Assembly: GCA_036389105.1 (NCBI GenBank)
Contig: DASVQK010000002.1
Span: forward strand, 1-8,670
Reading direction: 5' to 3'
Source of the DNA: AC-37 sp036389105
GTDB taxonomy: Bacteria; Actinomycetota; Thermoleophilia; Solirubrobacterales; Thermoleophilaceae
Length of the DNA stretch: 8,670 nt
Shown here: positions 1 through 6,488 of the stretch, piece by piece
How the letters are laid out: each line of letters begins with the position of its first letter
How positions within the stretch are numbered: the first letter of the stretch is position 1
Notes under the pieces: generated by a model
What the model was told of the DNA's origin: nothing
Seen by the model: the letters and a program-made list of their open reading frames with translations, nothing else
Database searches by the model: none
Made by a program: the position numbers and the translations under genes

Positions 1-194
1 GGCCCGACGACCATGGCCGGTAGGAAGTCCGCCATCAGCACGAGCGCTATGGCCCAGGCCGACGGGCGGCGGTCGTACGCCAGCACCACGAGCGCCACGT
101 AGCCGGCGCCGTTGCCCAGCGACGACTGCGTGTAGGCCGCCAGGAACAGCCGGCCCCGTCGTTCCTTCCTCAGTAGCTCGCGCGCAGCCCGCAT
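1..194 (-). CDS. MFS transporter, N-terminal part only
   Basis: This is the first 64 codons of a membrane transporter that leaves the window at the left edge. From the ATG at 194 the protein opens with a basic cytoplasmic stretch (MRAARELLRKERRGR), then a hydrophobic helix with small residues (about 16-40), then the loop YDRRPSAW and a second helix (about 48-64) ending ADFLPAMVVG. A short basic N-terminus, a first helix rich in G/A/S and a second helix with a DFLPAMV-type motif are typical of major facilitator superfamily drug- or siderophore-exporter-like proteins. No strong Shine-Dalgarno is visible; a weak GAG lies 7 bases before the ATG. It is separated from the upstream importer operon by about 317 bases holding a terminator, a promoter and a structured leader, so it is probably its own transcription unit. 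The substrate cannot be told from this fragment. Confidence 0.72.
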   Translation of the reverse strand, partial: MRAARELLRKERRGRLFLAAYTQSSLGNGAGYVALVVLAYDRRPSAWAIALVLMADFLPAMVVG

Positions 195-409
195 GTCGAA
201 ACTCGTGGCGCCGGATGGGCGGCGCCGGCCGGAGGGGTCTCGGGTGCTCCCGCTCGGGGGGAGCTGGGGCGGGCGCGTCTCCGGAGATACGCCCCCGCCC
301 CGTCCCTGGTTTGATCAGCGCCTTGCAGCGGCCATCAAATTCTCCCTTTCCGAGGCGTAACCCGGGGCGCCACGCTCAATTGCACGGGTTGCCGGGCCGT
401 TCCTATGCG
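195..409 (-). other. Long hairpin-rich leader upstream of the MFS gene
   Basis: This stretch has no supported gene. If the promoter at 416-445 is used, transcription starts near 409 and gives a leader of about 215 bases before the MFS start at 194. Several perfect or near-perfect pairings are visible: AACCCG/CGGGTT (359-364 with 385-390), TTTGAT/ATCAAA (310-315 with 334-339), a 13-bp GC-rich stem with one C-C mismatch (266-278 with 289-301), and GCTCCC/GGGAGC (246-251 with 259-264). A run of separate stems ending in GC-rich hairpins just before a transporter gene is how riboswitch or attenuator leaders look. I could not match it to a known class, so the regulatory role is inference. Confidence 0.4.
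246..301 (-). promoter_or_regulatory. Two adjacent GC-rich hairpins before the MFS gene
   Basis: Two stems lie side by side. The larger pairs 266-278 with 289-301 (GGGGCGGG, a C-C mismatch, then GCGT) around a 10-base loop. The smaller pairs 246-251 with 259-264 around a 7-base loop. Neither is followed by a T run on the minus strand, so neither is a classical intrinsic terminator. U-less terminators have been proposed in actinobacteria, and a transcription or translation attenuator inside the leader is equally possible. The distance from the last stem to the MFS start codon is about 50 bases. Confidence 0.4.
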
Positions 410-415
410 CGATCC

Positions 416-445
416 ACCCTATGGGCGCCTCCCCAGCGCTGTCAA
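416..445 (-). promoter_or_regulatory. Sigma-70-type promoter for the MFS transcription unit
   Basis: Read on the minus strand, a perfect -35 hexamer TTGACA (445-440) is followed after 18 bases by TAGGGT (421-416), which keeps the TA...T pattern of a -10 box. It points toward the MFS gene and lies directly after the terminator-like structure that follows the importer operon. That position fits a new transcription unit. A perfect TTGACA is notable in sequence this rich in GC. The predicted start is near 409. Confidence 0.5.
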
Positions 446-461
446 CTCCCCCGTTTGGGTG

Positions 462-497
462 AAAAAAACCGTGCAAAGACGCACAAAATGCGCCGTC
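462..497 (-). terminator. Probable intrinsic terminator of the peptide importer operon
   Basis: Starting about 14 bases after the dppF stop codon, the minus strand can fold GACG(G)CGCA-TTT-TGTGCGTC (497-478), an 8-bp stem with one bulged G and one G-U pair. This is followed by TTT and then a seven-T run at 468-462. An alternative, mutually exclusive fold pairs GTGC (484-481) with GCAC (474-471) and ends two bases before the seven-T run. Such a T run is rare in this GC-rich window and sits exactly where the operon should end. Both stems are modest, so efficiency is uncertain. Confidence 0.55.
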
Positions 498-511
498 CTC
501 GAGGCGCCGCT

Positions 512-1546
512 TCAGGGCCGCGCGCGACCCGCCGCGGCGCCCGGAACACGCTCCTCCAGCTCGGCGTCCGTCAGCGGGAAGTGGCAGGCCGCCAGGGTGC
601 CGGGCGCCTTCGTCTCGAGCGGTGGCTCCTCCCGGGTGCAGACCTCCTGGCACTTCGGGCAGCGCGTGTGGAAGCGGCACGCCGGTGGAGGGTTGGTGGG
701 GCTCGGCACGTCGCCGCCCAGGATCTGCCGCCGGCGGCGGCCGGCGCCGCCTGGGTCCGGCACCGGCACGGCCGACAGCAGCGCGCCGGTGTAGGGATGG
801 CGCGGGTGCGCGAACAGCGCGTCCGCGGCCGCCAGCTCCACGATCTTGCCCAGGTACATGACCGCCACGCGGTCACACATGTGACGGACGACCGAGAGGT
901 CGTGGGCGATGAAGACGAGCGTCAGCTCCAGGTCGCGCTGGAGGTCGCGCAGCAGGTTGAGGATCTGCGCCTGGATCGACACGTCGAGGGCCGAGACCGG
1001 CTCGTCGGCCACGATCAGCTTGGGCTCGAGCGCCAGCGCGCGCGCCACGCCGATCCGCTGGCGCTGGCCGCCGGAGAACTCGTGCGGCAGGCGGTTGTAG
1101 TGCTCCGGGTTGAGGCCCACCTGCTCCATCAGGCGCTGGACCGCCGCCTTGCGCCCGCCGGCCGGCTCGAGCCCGTGGACGGCGAACGGCTCGGCCACGA
1201 TGCTGCCCACGGTCTTGCGCGGGTTGAGCGAGGAGTACGGGTCCTGGAAGATCATCTGGACCTCGCGGCGGAGCGGCTTGAGCTGCCTGCCCTTGAGCCC
1301 CGTAACGTCGCGGCCCTCGAAGCGCACGCTGCCGGCCGTCGGGTCGAGCAGGCGCATCATCAGGCGCGCGGTCGTGCTCTTGCCGCAGCCCGTCTCGCCC
1401 ACTATCCCGAGCGACTCGCCGCGCCGGACGTCGAGCGACACGCCGTCCACCGCGTGCACGGCCCCGACCGTCTTCTGGAACACGACGCCGCGCGTGATCG
1501 GGAAGTGCTTGACCAGGTCGCGGACCTCGACCAGGTTGTCGGTCAC
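512..1546 (-). CDS. dppF: Peptide ABC importer ATPase, DppF/OppF type
   Basis: One of the two cytoplasmic ATPases that drive the peptide importer, 344 residues from a GTG start at 1546. The motifs are complete: Walker A GETGCGKS (50-57), Q-loop QDPYSSLNP (Q101), signature FSGGQRQR (157-164), Walker B LIVADE (177-182) and the switch histidine in AHD (H215). After the ATPase comes the C-terminal oligopeptide-transporter extension (HPYTGALL, then cysteines 290, 296, 299, 303 and 321). These match the Cys-rich region that binds a 4Fe-4S cluster in some DppD/DppF proteins. The start is chosen because GTG overlaps the dppD stop (GTGA, 1543-1546) and has GAGGAG five bases upstream. A longer in-frame reading exists but would run through the dppD coding end. 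It is the last gene of the operon and is followed by a terminator-like hairpin. The symbol is family-level; the actual substrate (di- or oligopeptide, or another) is unknown. Confidence 0.92.
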   Translation of the reverse strand: MTDNLVEVRDLVKHFPITRGVVFQKTVGAVHAVDGVSLDVRRGESLGIVGETGCGKSTTARLMMRLLDPTAGSVRFEGRDVTGLKGRQLKPLRREVQMIFQDPYSSLNPRKTVGSIVAEPFAVHGLEPAGGRKAAVQRLMEQVGLNPEHYNRLPHEFSGGQRQRIGVARALALEPKLIVADEPVSALDVSIQAQILNLLRDLQRDLELTLVFIAHDLSVVRHMCDRVAVMYLGKIVELAAADALFAHPRHPYTGALLSAVPVPDPGGAGRRRRQILGGDVPSPTNPPPACRFHTRCPKCQEVCTREEPPLETKAPGTLAACHFPLTDAELEERVPGAAAGRARP

Positions 1547-2604
1547 GCGGGCTCCTCGAGCTCGACCCTGCCGCGCGCCTGCTCCGGCCGCGCCCCCGCG
1601 CGCAGCTCGGCCCACAGGCGCCGGCGCGTGGCGGAGGCCAGGAGGCACGCCACCGCGTGGCTCGCGTCGCCGTCCACGGGCTCCAGCGGCGGGTCCGTCC
1701 GGCGGTGCGCGTCGCGCACGTACGGGCAGCGCGGGTGGAAGTGGCAGCCGCTCGGGGGGTTGATCAGGCTCGGCGGACGGCCCTGGACGGGCACGAGCGG
1801 CACGTCCCGCGGCACGTCGATGCGCGGGATCGACTTGAGCAGGCCCCACGTGTACGGATGCTCGGGCGCGCGGAAGATCGTGTCCGTGGCGGCCCGCTCG
1901 ACGATCCTGCCCGCGTACATCACGGCCACCTCGTCCACGGTCTCGGCGATCACGCCCAGGTCGTGGGTGATCACCACCACGGCCATGCCCAGCTCGCGCC
2001 GCAGCCGACGCAGCAGCTCGAGGATCTGCGCCTGGACGGTCACGTCGAGCGCCGTGGTCGGCTCGTCGGCGATCAGGAGCTTGGGCTCGTTGGCCAGCGC
2101 CATCGCGATCATCGCCCGCTGCCGCATGCCGCCGGAGAACTCGTGCGGGTACATCTCGGCGCGCTCGCGCGGCTCCGGGATGTCCACCAGGTCGAGCAGC
2201 TCCACGGCCCGGTTGGCGGCGGCCGACTTCGACACGTCGCGGTGGGCCAGGATCGCCTCGGCCAGCTGCTTGCCGACCTTGTAGAACGGGTGCAGGGACG
2301 ACAGCGGGTCCTGGAAGATCATCGCGATGTCGTCGCCGCGCACGCGGCGCATCTCGGCGTCGGGCAGCGTCAGCAGGTCGCGTCCCTCGAACAGCACCTC
2401 GCCCGAGATCGCCGCGCCCTGGAAGCGCGTCAGGCCCATGATCGAGAGGCTCGAGACGCTCTTGCCCGACCCCGACTCGCCGACGATCCCGAGCGCGCCG
2501 CCGACCGGCACGGCGTAGGAGACGCCGTCCACGGCGCGCACGGTGCCGTCGTCGGTGTGGAAGCGCACTCGCAGGTCGCGGACCTCGAGCAGCGGAGCGC
2601 TCAC
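1543..2604 (-). CDS. dppD: Peptide ABC importer ATPase, DppD/OppD type
   Basis: The partner ATPase of dppF, 353 residues. It has Walker A GESGSGKS (42-49), Q-loop QDPLSSLHP (Q98), signature FSGGMRQR (156-163), Walker B LLIADE (176-181) and switch histidine H214 in THD. These are followed by the oligopeptide-transporter C-terminal domain (HPYTWGLLKSIPRID, then INPPSGCHFHPRC). Cysteines 287, 293 and 320 are present, but where the family usually has another cysteine after CPYA...C the sequence reads CPYVRDAHRR, so that ligand is missing. The start is the GTG at 2604: it begins MSAPLLEVRDL, the usual beginning of the ATPase fold, and overlaps the dppB stop as GTGA (2601-2604). The open frame runs further upstream, but that part is a shadow of dppB. 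The last 30 residues or so form a basic, poorly conserved tail. Translation is probably coupled on both sides. Confidence 0.92.
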   Translation of the reverse strand: MSAPLLEVRDLRVRFHTDDGTVRAVDGVSYAVPVGGALGIVGESGSGKSVSSLSIMGLTRFQGAAISGEVLFEGRDLLTLPDAEMRRVRGDDIAMIFQDPLSSLHPFYKVGKQLAEAILAHRDVSKSAAANRAVELLDLVDIPEPRERAEMYPHEFSGGMRQRAMIAMALANEPKLLIADEPTTALDVTVQAQILELLRRLRRELGMAVVVITHDLGVIAETVDEVAVMYAGRIVERAATDTIFRAPEHPYTWGLLKSIPRIDVPRDVPLVPVQGRPPSLINPPSGCHFHPRCPYVRDAHRRTDPPLEPVDGDASHAVACLLASATRRRLWAELRAGARPEQARGRVELEEPA

Positions 2605-3563
2605 CGGTACCGCACCCGCGGGTCGAGGACGCCGTACAGCACGTCCACGACGAGGTTGGCGAAGATGATGAAGAAGGCGCCCAGCAGCACCGTGCCCTGG
2701 ATCATCGGGAGGTCGCTGTTCTGGATCGACTCGTACGCCAGCCGCCCGATCCCCGGGATGTTGAACACGGTCTCCGTCAGGATCGCCCCGCCGAGCAGGA
2801 TCCCGATGTCGAGCCCCGCGGCCGTGACGATCGGGGTTATCGCGCTGCGGATGCCGTGCCGCATGACCACCCTCCGCTCGGTGAGCCCCTTGGCGCGCGC
2901 CGTCCTGATGTAGTCCTCGGACATCGTCTCGAGCAGGTTGCCGCGGAGGAGGCGCGCGTAGAACGCGGAGAAGCTCGCCGCCAGGACCACCCACGGCAGC
3001 AGCAGCGCCGTGAACCAGGCCCACGGGTCCTCCGCCAGCGGGGTGTAGCTGCCCGCCCCCGGGAAGATGTGAAGCCTGCCGATGTCGGAGGCGAAGAGGT
3101 AGAGCGCCACCAGCCCGAGCCAGTAGACGGGCGCCGAGATAGCGACCAGGGCGGCGCCCATGGACAGCCGGTCCACGAGCCTGCCCCGCCTCATCGCGGA
3201 GATCGTGCCCACGGCGATGCCGCTCACCAGCCAGAGCACGGCCGCGCCGATCGTGAGGGAGGCCGTGGCCCCCACGCGGCCGAAGATCTGGTCCTTCACC
3301 TCGATGTTGTTCTGGTAGCTGCGGCCGAGGTCGAAGTGCAGGACCAGCGACTTCATGTAGCGGCCGTACTGCACGTACCACGGCTTGTCGAGGCCGAGCG
3401 AGTGCCTGATCTGCTCGACGAGCTGCGGGTTGGGCTGGCGCCCCGCGCGCAGCTGGGCCGGGTCGGCCGACGGGAAGGCGTAGAAGACGACGAAGGTGAT
3501 CAGGCTGACCAGGAACAGCAGCACGACCACCCACAGCAGGCGGCGAGCGATGTAACGGGCCAT
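2601..3563 (-). CDS. dppB: Peptide ABC importer permease, DppB/OppB type
   Basis: One of two inner-membrane subunits forming the channel, 320 residues, the usual length for this family. It begins MARYIARRLLW and has a first transmembrane helix (about 9-30). An extracytoplasmic region with the typical LGLDKPWYVQYGRY stretch follows, then five more hydrophobic segments. The cytoplasmic EAA loop that docks onto the ATPases reads EDYIRTARAKGLTERRVVMRHGIRSA. The C-terminal end LVVDVLYGVLDPRVRYR is also typical. The ATG at 3563 has GAGG six bases upstream. It lies 55 bases after the binding-protein gene, with a strong hairpin between them, and overlaps dppD by four bases. No key feature is missing. 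Confidence 0.93.
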   Translation of the reverse strand: MARYIARRLLWVVVLLFLVSLITFVVFYAFPSADPAQLRAGRQPNPQLVEQIRHSLGLDKPWYVQYGRYMKSLVLHFDLGRSYQNNIEVKDQIFGRVGATASLTIGAAVLWLVSGIAVGTISAMRRGRLVDRLSMGAALVAISAPVYWLGLVALYLFASDIGRLHIFPGAGSYTPLAEDPWAWFTALLLPWVVLAASFSAFYARLLRGNLLETMSEDYIRTARAKGLTERRVVMRHGIRSAITPIVTAAGLDIGILLGGAILTETVFNIPGIGRLAYESIQNSDLPMIQGTVLLGAFFIIFANLVVDVLYGVLDPRVRYR

Positions 3564-3579
3564 CGGTTGCCTCAGCGCA

Positions 3580-3608
3580 TGGGGGCCCCGCGCTCGGCGA
3601 GGCCCCCA
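3580..3608 (-). promoter_or_regulatory. Hairpin between the binding-protein gene and dppB
   Basis: A perfect 8-bp stem (3580-3587 with 3601-3608, GC except one T-A pair) encloses a 13-base loop that can itself form CGC/GCG. It starts 11 bases after the binding-protein stop codon and ends about 17 bases before the dppB start, close to that gene's ribosome binding site. There is no T run, so full termination is unlikely. Structures at this point in importer operons commonly protect the upstream message or lower downstream expression, which suits the need for more binding protein than permease. That role is inferred. Confidence 0.55.
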
Positions 3609-3618
3609 GCACGCGGCG

Positions 3619-5352
3619 TCACTTCTTCAGCGAGCTGAACGTCAGGTCGAAGTCGCCCGAGTTGAACTTGCTCGAGACGCCGTTCATGTCCGACGACTGG
3701 AGCCCGACGTTGTTGTCCCACAGCCACGCGACGAAGTACGCCTGGTCGGTGACCTCGCGGTCGAGGTCCGCCCAGGCCTTCGCGTTGGCGGCGGGGTCGG
3801 TCAGCGTCTTCGCCTTGTCGATCTTGGCGTTGAGCTGCGGATCGTTCACCTGCGCCGTGTTGACGTTCCCGGTCGCCGGGATGTTCTTCCCGTTGAACAG
3901 CGGGTCGATCATGCTCTGCGCGGCGAAGAAGTCCGCCCCCCAGCCGAGGGTCGGGCATATCGCCACGGCCGCCTTCGGTACCTGGCAGAACTTCGACAGC
4001 ATCGTCGCGTGCGGCACCTCGCGGAGCTTGAGCATGATGCCCAGCTTCGCCACCTGGCTCTGGAACGCCTCCGCCGTCTCCTTGGCGGGCGACTCGTTGT
4101 CGGCCACCGTCAAGAGCGGGGGGCCGTTGTACCTGCCGCTCGCGAACCCGGCCTTCTTCAGGTACTGCTGCGCCAGCGGCAGGTTGGCCGTGGGGCTCGA
4201 CGTGAACGGGAGTCCCGGCCCCTTGTCGCCGCCGCCCTCCTCGTGTCCCGCGATGCCCTTGGGGATGAAATGGGTCGCGGGGGTGCCGAGCGTCGGCCCG
4301 CCGCGGGTCTGCCGCAGCGCGTTGCGGTCGATCGCGGCGCTGATCGCGCGGCGGAAGTCCACGTTGTCGAGCGGCTTGACCTTCGTGTTCAGGCCGATGT
4401 AGCGGTTGCCGCCGCTCGGCTCGACCGATATCTGGTCCTTGCGCGAGCTCAGCGCCTGCTTCAGGACGGCGGTGGGCGGGGCCGCGTAGTCGCCGCCCAG
4501 GAGGCCCTTCCCGGTCAGCGTCTTGCGCGCCGCCACGGTGGCGTCGAAGCCGCCCTTGACCTCGATCCGGTCGAAGTAGGCCGGCCTGAAGTCGGTCCCC
4601 TTGTCCCAGCTCGGGTTGCGGACCAGCGTGAGCTTCTTCTCGGGCTCGTAGCCCGTCATCTTGCCCTTGCCGTCGTTCTCGACCATGTACGGGCCGGTGA
4701 ACACCTGGTGCTCGCCGTACGTCGAGGTCTTGCCCTTGTCGTACTTCTGGGCGTAGTCCTTCGGGACCGGGACCGTGCACGGCATGCCGAGGGCGCGGCC
4801 GCTGGTCATGATGCCTAGGGGCTTGGTGGTCTCGATCTCGAGCGTCGCGTCGTCGGGCGCGCGAATGCCGGCGATCTCGTCGGCCTTGCCCGCCGAGAAC
4901 TCCGCCGCACCCACGATGTCGCTGTAGTAGGAGCCCGAGTAGCCGTTGCCGACCTGGGGCAGGAAGCAGCGCTCGATCCCGTACTTGACGTCGGCCGCCT
5001 TGACCGTGCGGTTCTGGAGCGGCGCGCTGTACTTGATCCCCGGCTTGATCTTGATCGTGATCGTCTTGCCGCCGTTGGAGACCTTCGGCAGGGCCGTGGC
5101 CAGGTCGGGCGTCGGCGTGGTCTCGTCGGGCTTCCAGCCGTACAGCCAGCGCTGCGTGGTCTGCCCGATCTCCTTGTAGTCGGTCTGGTAGTACCAGTAG
5201 CCCGGATCGAGGCTGTCGATGCCGCCCGCGGTGTCGAGGATCGTCACCGTCCCGCCCTTCTTGGACTTGTCCGAGCTGCCGCAGCCGGACGCGACCAGCG
5301 TCAGAGCGGCCAGGACCGTCATCGCAATCAGTGGGAGGACTCGCATTCTCAT
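3619..5352 (-). CDS. Peptide-binding lipoprotein, DppA/OppA type (SBP family 5)
   Basis: The extracytoplasmic receptor of the importer, 577 residues. A lipoprotein signal peptide is visible: MRMRVLPLIAMTVLAALTLVASGC, with the lipidated cysteine at position 24 and a Ser/Lys-rich linker after it. The residue three before the cysteine is Ala rather than the usual Leu, so the lipobox is slightly off-consensus. The mature part follows the family-5 binding-protein pattern: SLDPGYWYY near the start, KPGIKYS and KAADVKYGIER in lobe I, RNPSWD, then GLNTKVKPLDNVDFRRAISAAIDRNAL, QYLKKAGF and a C-terminal WAWLWDNN-like region (FVAWLWDNNVG). Four cysteines in the mature part could form disulfides. The start is the first ATG, with GAGG six bases upstream; a second ATG two codons later is less well placed. 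It sits between the two permease genes. The ligand cannot be read from the sequence; peptides are the family default, but nickel, sugars or other solutes occur. Confidence 0.9.
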   Translation of the reverse strand: MRMRVLPLIAMTVLAALTLVASGCGSSDKSKKGGTVTILDTAGGIDSLDPGYWYYQTDYKEIGQTTQRWLYGWKPDETTPTPDLATALPKVSNGGKTITIKIKPGIKYSAPLQNRTVKAADVKYGIERCFLPQVGNGYSGSYYSDIVGAAEFSAGKADEIAGIRAPDDATLEIETTKPLGIMTSGRALGMPCTVPVPKDYAQKYDKGKTSTYGEHQVFTGPYMVENDGKGKMTGYEPEKKLTLVRNPSWDKGTDFRPAYFDRIEVKGGFDATVAARKTLTGKGLLGGDYAAPPTAVLKQALSSRKDQISVEPSGGNRYIGLNTKVKPLDNVDFRRAISAAIDRNALRQTRGGPTLGTPATHFIPKGIAGHEEGGGDKGPGLPFTSSPTANLPLAQQYLKKAGFASGRYNGPPLLTVADNESPAKETAEAFQSQVAKLGIMLKLREVPHATMLSKFCQVPKAAVAICPTLGWGADFFAAQSMIDPLFNGKNIPATGNVNTAQVNDPQLNAKIDKAKTLTDPAANAKAWADLDREVTDQAYFVAWLWDNNVGLQSSDMNGVSSKFNSGDFDLTFSSLKK

Positions 5353-5397
5353 CGCCTACCTCGTTTCCGGTTAGCCGTCACGTCAATACCGCGCCGA

Positions 5398-6384
5398 TCA
5401 CGTTTTCCCTGCCCGCGGGTTCAGGGCGTCCTGGAGACCGTCGCCCAGCAGGTTGAACGCCAGCACCGTCAGGAGCAGCGCGGCGCCCGGGAAGACCATG
5501 TACCACCAGGCCGTGTCGAAGATGGCGGTGGCGTCCGCGATCATCGCGCCCCAGCTCGGGTCGGGCGGCTGAACACCGACGCCCAGGAACGACAGCGCCG
5601 CCTCGAACAGGATGTTGGTCGGGATGATCAGCGTCGTGTAGACGATGATCGGCGCGACCAGGTTGGGCAGGATCTCGCGGAAGATGATCCGGCGGTCGGA
5701 GGCGCCGAGCGCCCGCGCGGCCTCCACGAACTCCTTCTCGCGCAGCGACAGCACCTGTCCGCGGATGATCCGCGCGATGTAGGTCCAGTTGACGAACGCG
5801 ATCACGAAGATCACCACGCTGAGGCCGGGCTCCAGCAGGCCGCCGAGGCACCCGTTCCCGAGCGAGCAGGCGGCGCCGATGCCGAGGGCGAGCAGCAGGA
5901 TCGGGAACGCCAGCAGGACGTCGATGAAGCGCGACAGGATCGTGTCCACCCAGCCGCGGTAGTAGCCCGCCACCATGCCCACGAGCACGCCCAGGACCAC
6001 CGACAGCGCGGTGGCGACGATCGCGACCTCGAGCGAGACGCGCGCTCCGTAGACCACGCGGCTGAACACGTCGCGGCCCAGCGGATCGACGCCGAACAGG
6101 TTGTCGCCGCTCGGGCCCGTGGGGGTGCCGAACGAGTCGAGCAGCTTCGTCGACTGGGCGTCTGGCGGGCGCGCGCCGAACAGCTTCACCACCAGCGGCG
6201 CGAGCACCGCCGCGAGCACGAGCAGGACGATGAAGCCCGCGGCGGCGAGCGCCACGCGGTCGCTCCGAAGCCGGCGCCAGAAGAGCTGGAGCGGAGAGCG
6301 GGCGGCGATGTCGGGCTGGACCTCGAGGAGGTCCGAGCCGCCGTCGCCCTGCGCTTCGCGGACGAAGTCGACGTTTCCGGTCAG
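5398..6384 (-). CDS. dppC: Peptide ABC importer permease, DppC/OppC type, CTG start
   Basis: The second membrane subunit, 328 residues if it begins at the CTG at 6384. The N-terminal stretch before the first helix contains RSPLQLFWRRLRSDRVALAA, matching the conserved OppC N-terminal domain. The first helix (about 47-65) follows, then the large periplasmic loop with FGVDPLGRDVFSRVVYGAR, and then five more membrane helices. The ATPase-docking EAA loop reads EFVEAARALGASDRRIIFREILPN (about 218-241), and the protein ends NLLGDGLQDALNPRAGKT, as expected. Between the in-frame TAA (6403-6405) and the first GTG (6255) there is no ATG, GTG or TTG, yet this part encodes the conserved domain. CTG at 6384 has GGGGAG five bases upstream. 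The GTG at 6255 has a passable GGAG but would delete the domain. It is the first gene of the importer operon. An insert with Cys173 and Cys179 sits in an outside loop. Confidence 0.9.
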   Translation of the reverse strand: MTGNVDFVREAQGDGGSDLLEVQPDIAARSPLQLFWRRLRSDRVALAAAGFIVLLVLAAVLAPLVVKLFGARPPDAQSTKLLDSFGTPTGPSGDNLFGVDPLGRDVFSRVVYGARVSLEVAIVATALSVVLGVLVGMVAGYYRGWVDTILSRFIDVLLAFPILLLALGIGAACSLGNGCLGGLLEPGLSVVIFVIAFVNWTYIARIIRGQVLSLREKEFVEAARALGASDRRIIFREILPNLVAPIIVYTTLIIPTNILFEAALSFLGVGVQPPDPSWGAMIADATAIFDTAWWYMVFPGAALLLTVLAFNLLGDGLQDALNPRAGKT

Positions 6385-6395
6385 GGGGTCTCCCC
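6382..6395 (-). promoter_or_regulatory. Ribosome binding site and CTG start codon of dppC
   Basis: On the minus strand GGGGAG (6395-6390) is followed after five bases by CTG (6384-6382). The site decides the start because no usual start codon exists between the upstream in-frame stop and codon 44. GGGG-AGA-CCCC can also fold into a small four-pair hairpin that would hide the site, which might lower initiation. Confidence 0.5.
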
Positions 6396-6484
6396 GCGTC
6401 TGTTATGCATCGAGCGGCAGGTTCGACGCCGGGGAACTTACACCTCGCGTCCGCGGCCCAGGGGCCCGCGTCCTGACCGTTCGG
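6385..6484 (-). other. Sigma factor to dppC intergenic spacer
   Basis: A 100-base gap before the importer operon and its likely promoter region. The only promoter-like sequence I see is CATAAC (6407-6402), a partial -10 match with no convincing -35 at 16-18 bases. It would place the transcript start about 12 bases before the CTG. A GGCC-CCTG-GGCC stem lies in the middle. I cannot exclude that the importer is read through from the sigma factor operon. Confidence 0.3.
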
Positions 6485-6488
6485 TCAG
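6473..6488. promoter_or_regulatory. Perfect 16-bp palindrome over the sigma factor stop
   Basis: CTGACCGAACGGTCAG on the minus strand is a perfect inverted repeat of seven bases around a central AA/TT. It covers the stop codon of the sigma gene and lies about 90 bases before dppC. The ACCG-NN-CGGT core looks like operators bound by TetR-family repressors. In RNA it could also form a six-pair stem with a GAAC tetraloop, but no T run follows, so it is a poor terminator. Its function is not established. Confidence 0.4.

Noticed and set aside
345..405. Resemblance of the MFS leader to the SAM riboswitch core (GGCAACC ... GGCGCC)
   Set aside because: Only these short blocks match. The closing stem and the conserved 5' block of the SAM-I/IV families are not visible, so no class is assigned.
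405..422. T-box-like string AGGGTGGATCGCG on the minus strand
   Set aside because: It is one base short of the consensus, overlaps the predicted -10 box, and has no stem I or tRNA-related gene downstream.
215..2284. 689-codon open frame on the plus strand
   Set aside because: It lies antisense to dppF and dppD, is rich in Arg/Ala/His without any recognisable domain, and is a usual by-product of GC-rich codon bias.
2605..3612. Upstream extension of the dppD frame through dppB
   Set aside because: The translated part is low-complexity Arg/Gly/Pro and fully overlaps a well-supported permease; the GTGA overlap gives the natural start.
3572..4780. 402-codon frame within the binding-protein gene on the same strand
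   Set aside because: It is a frame shadow with charged low-complexity sequence and no domain; the lipoprotein frame is clearly real.
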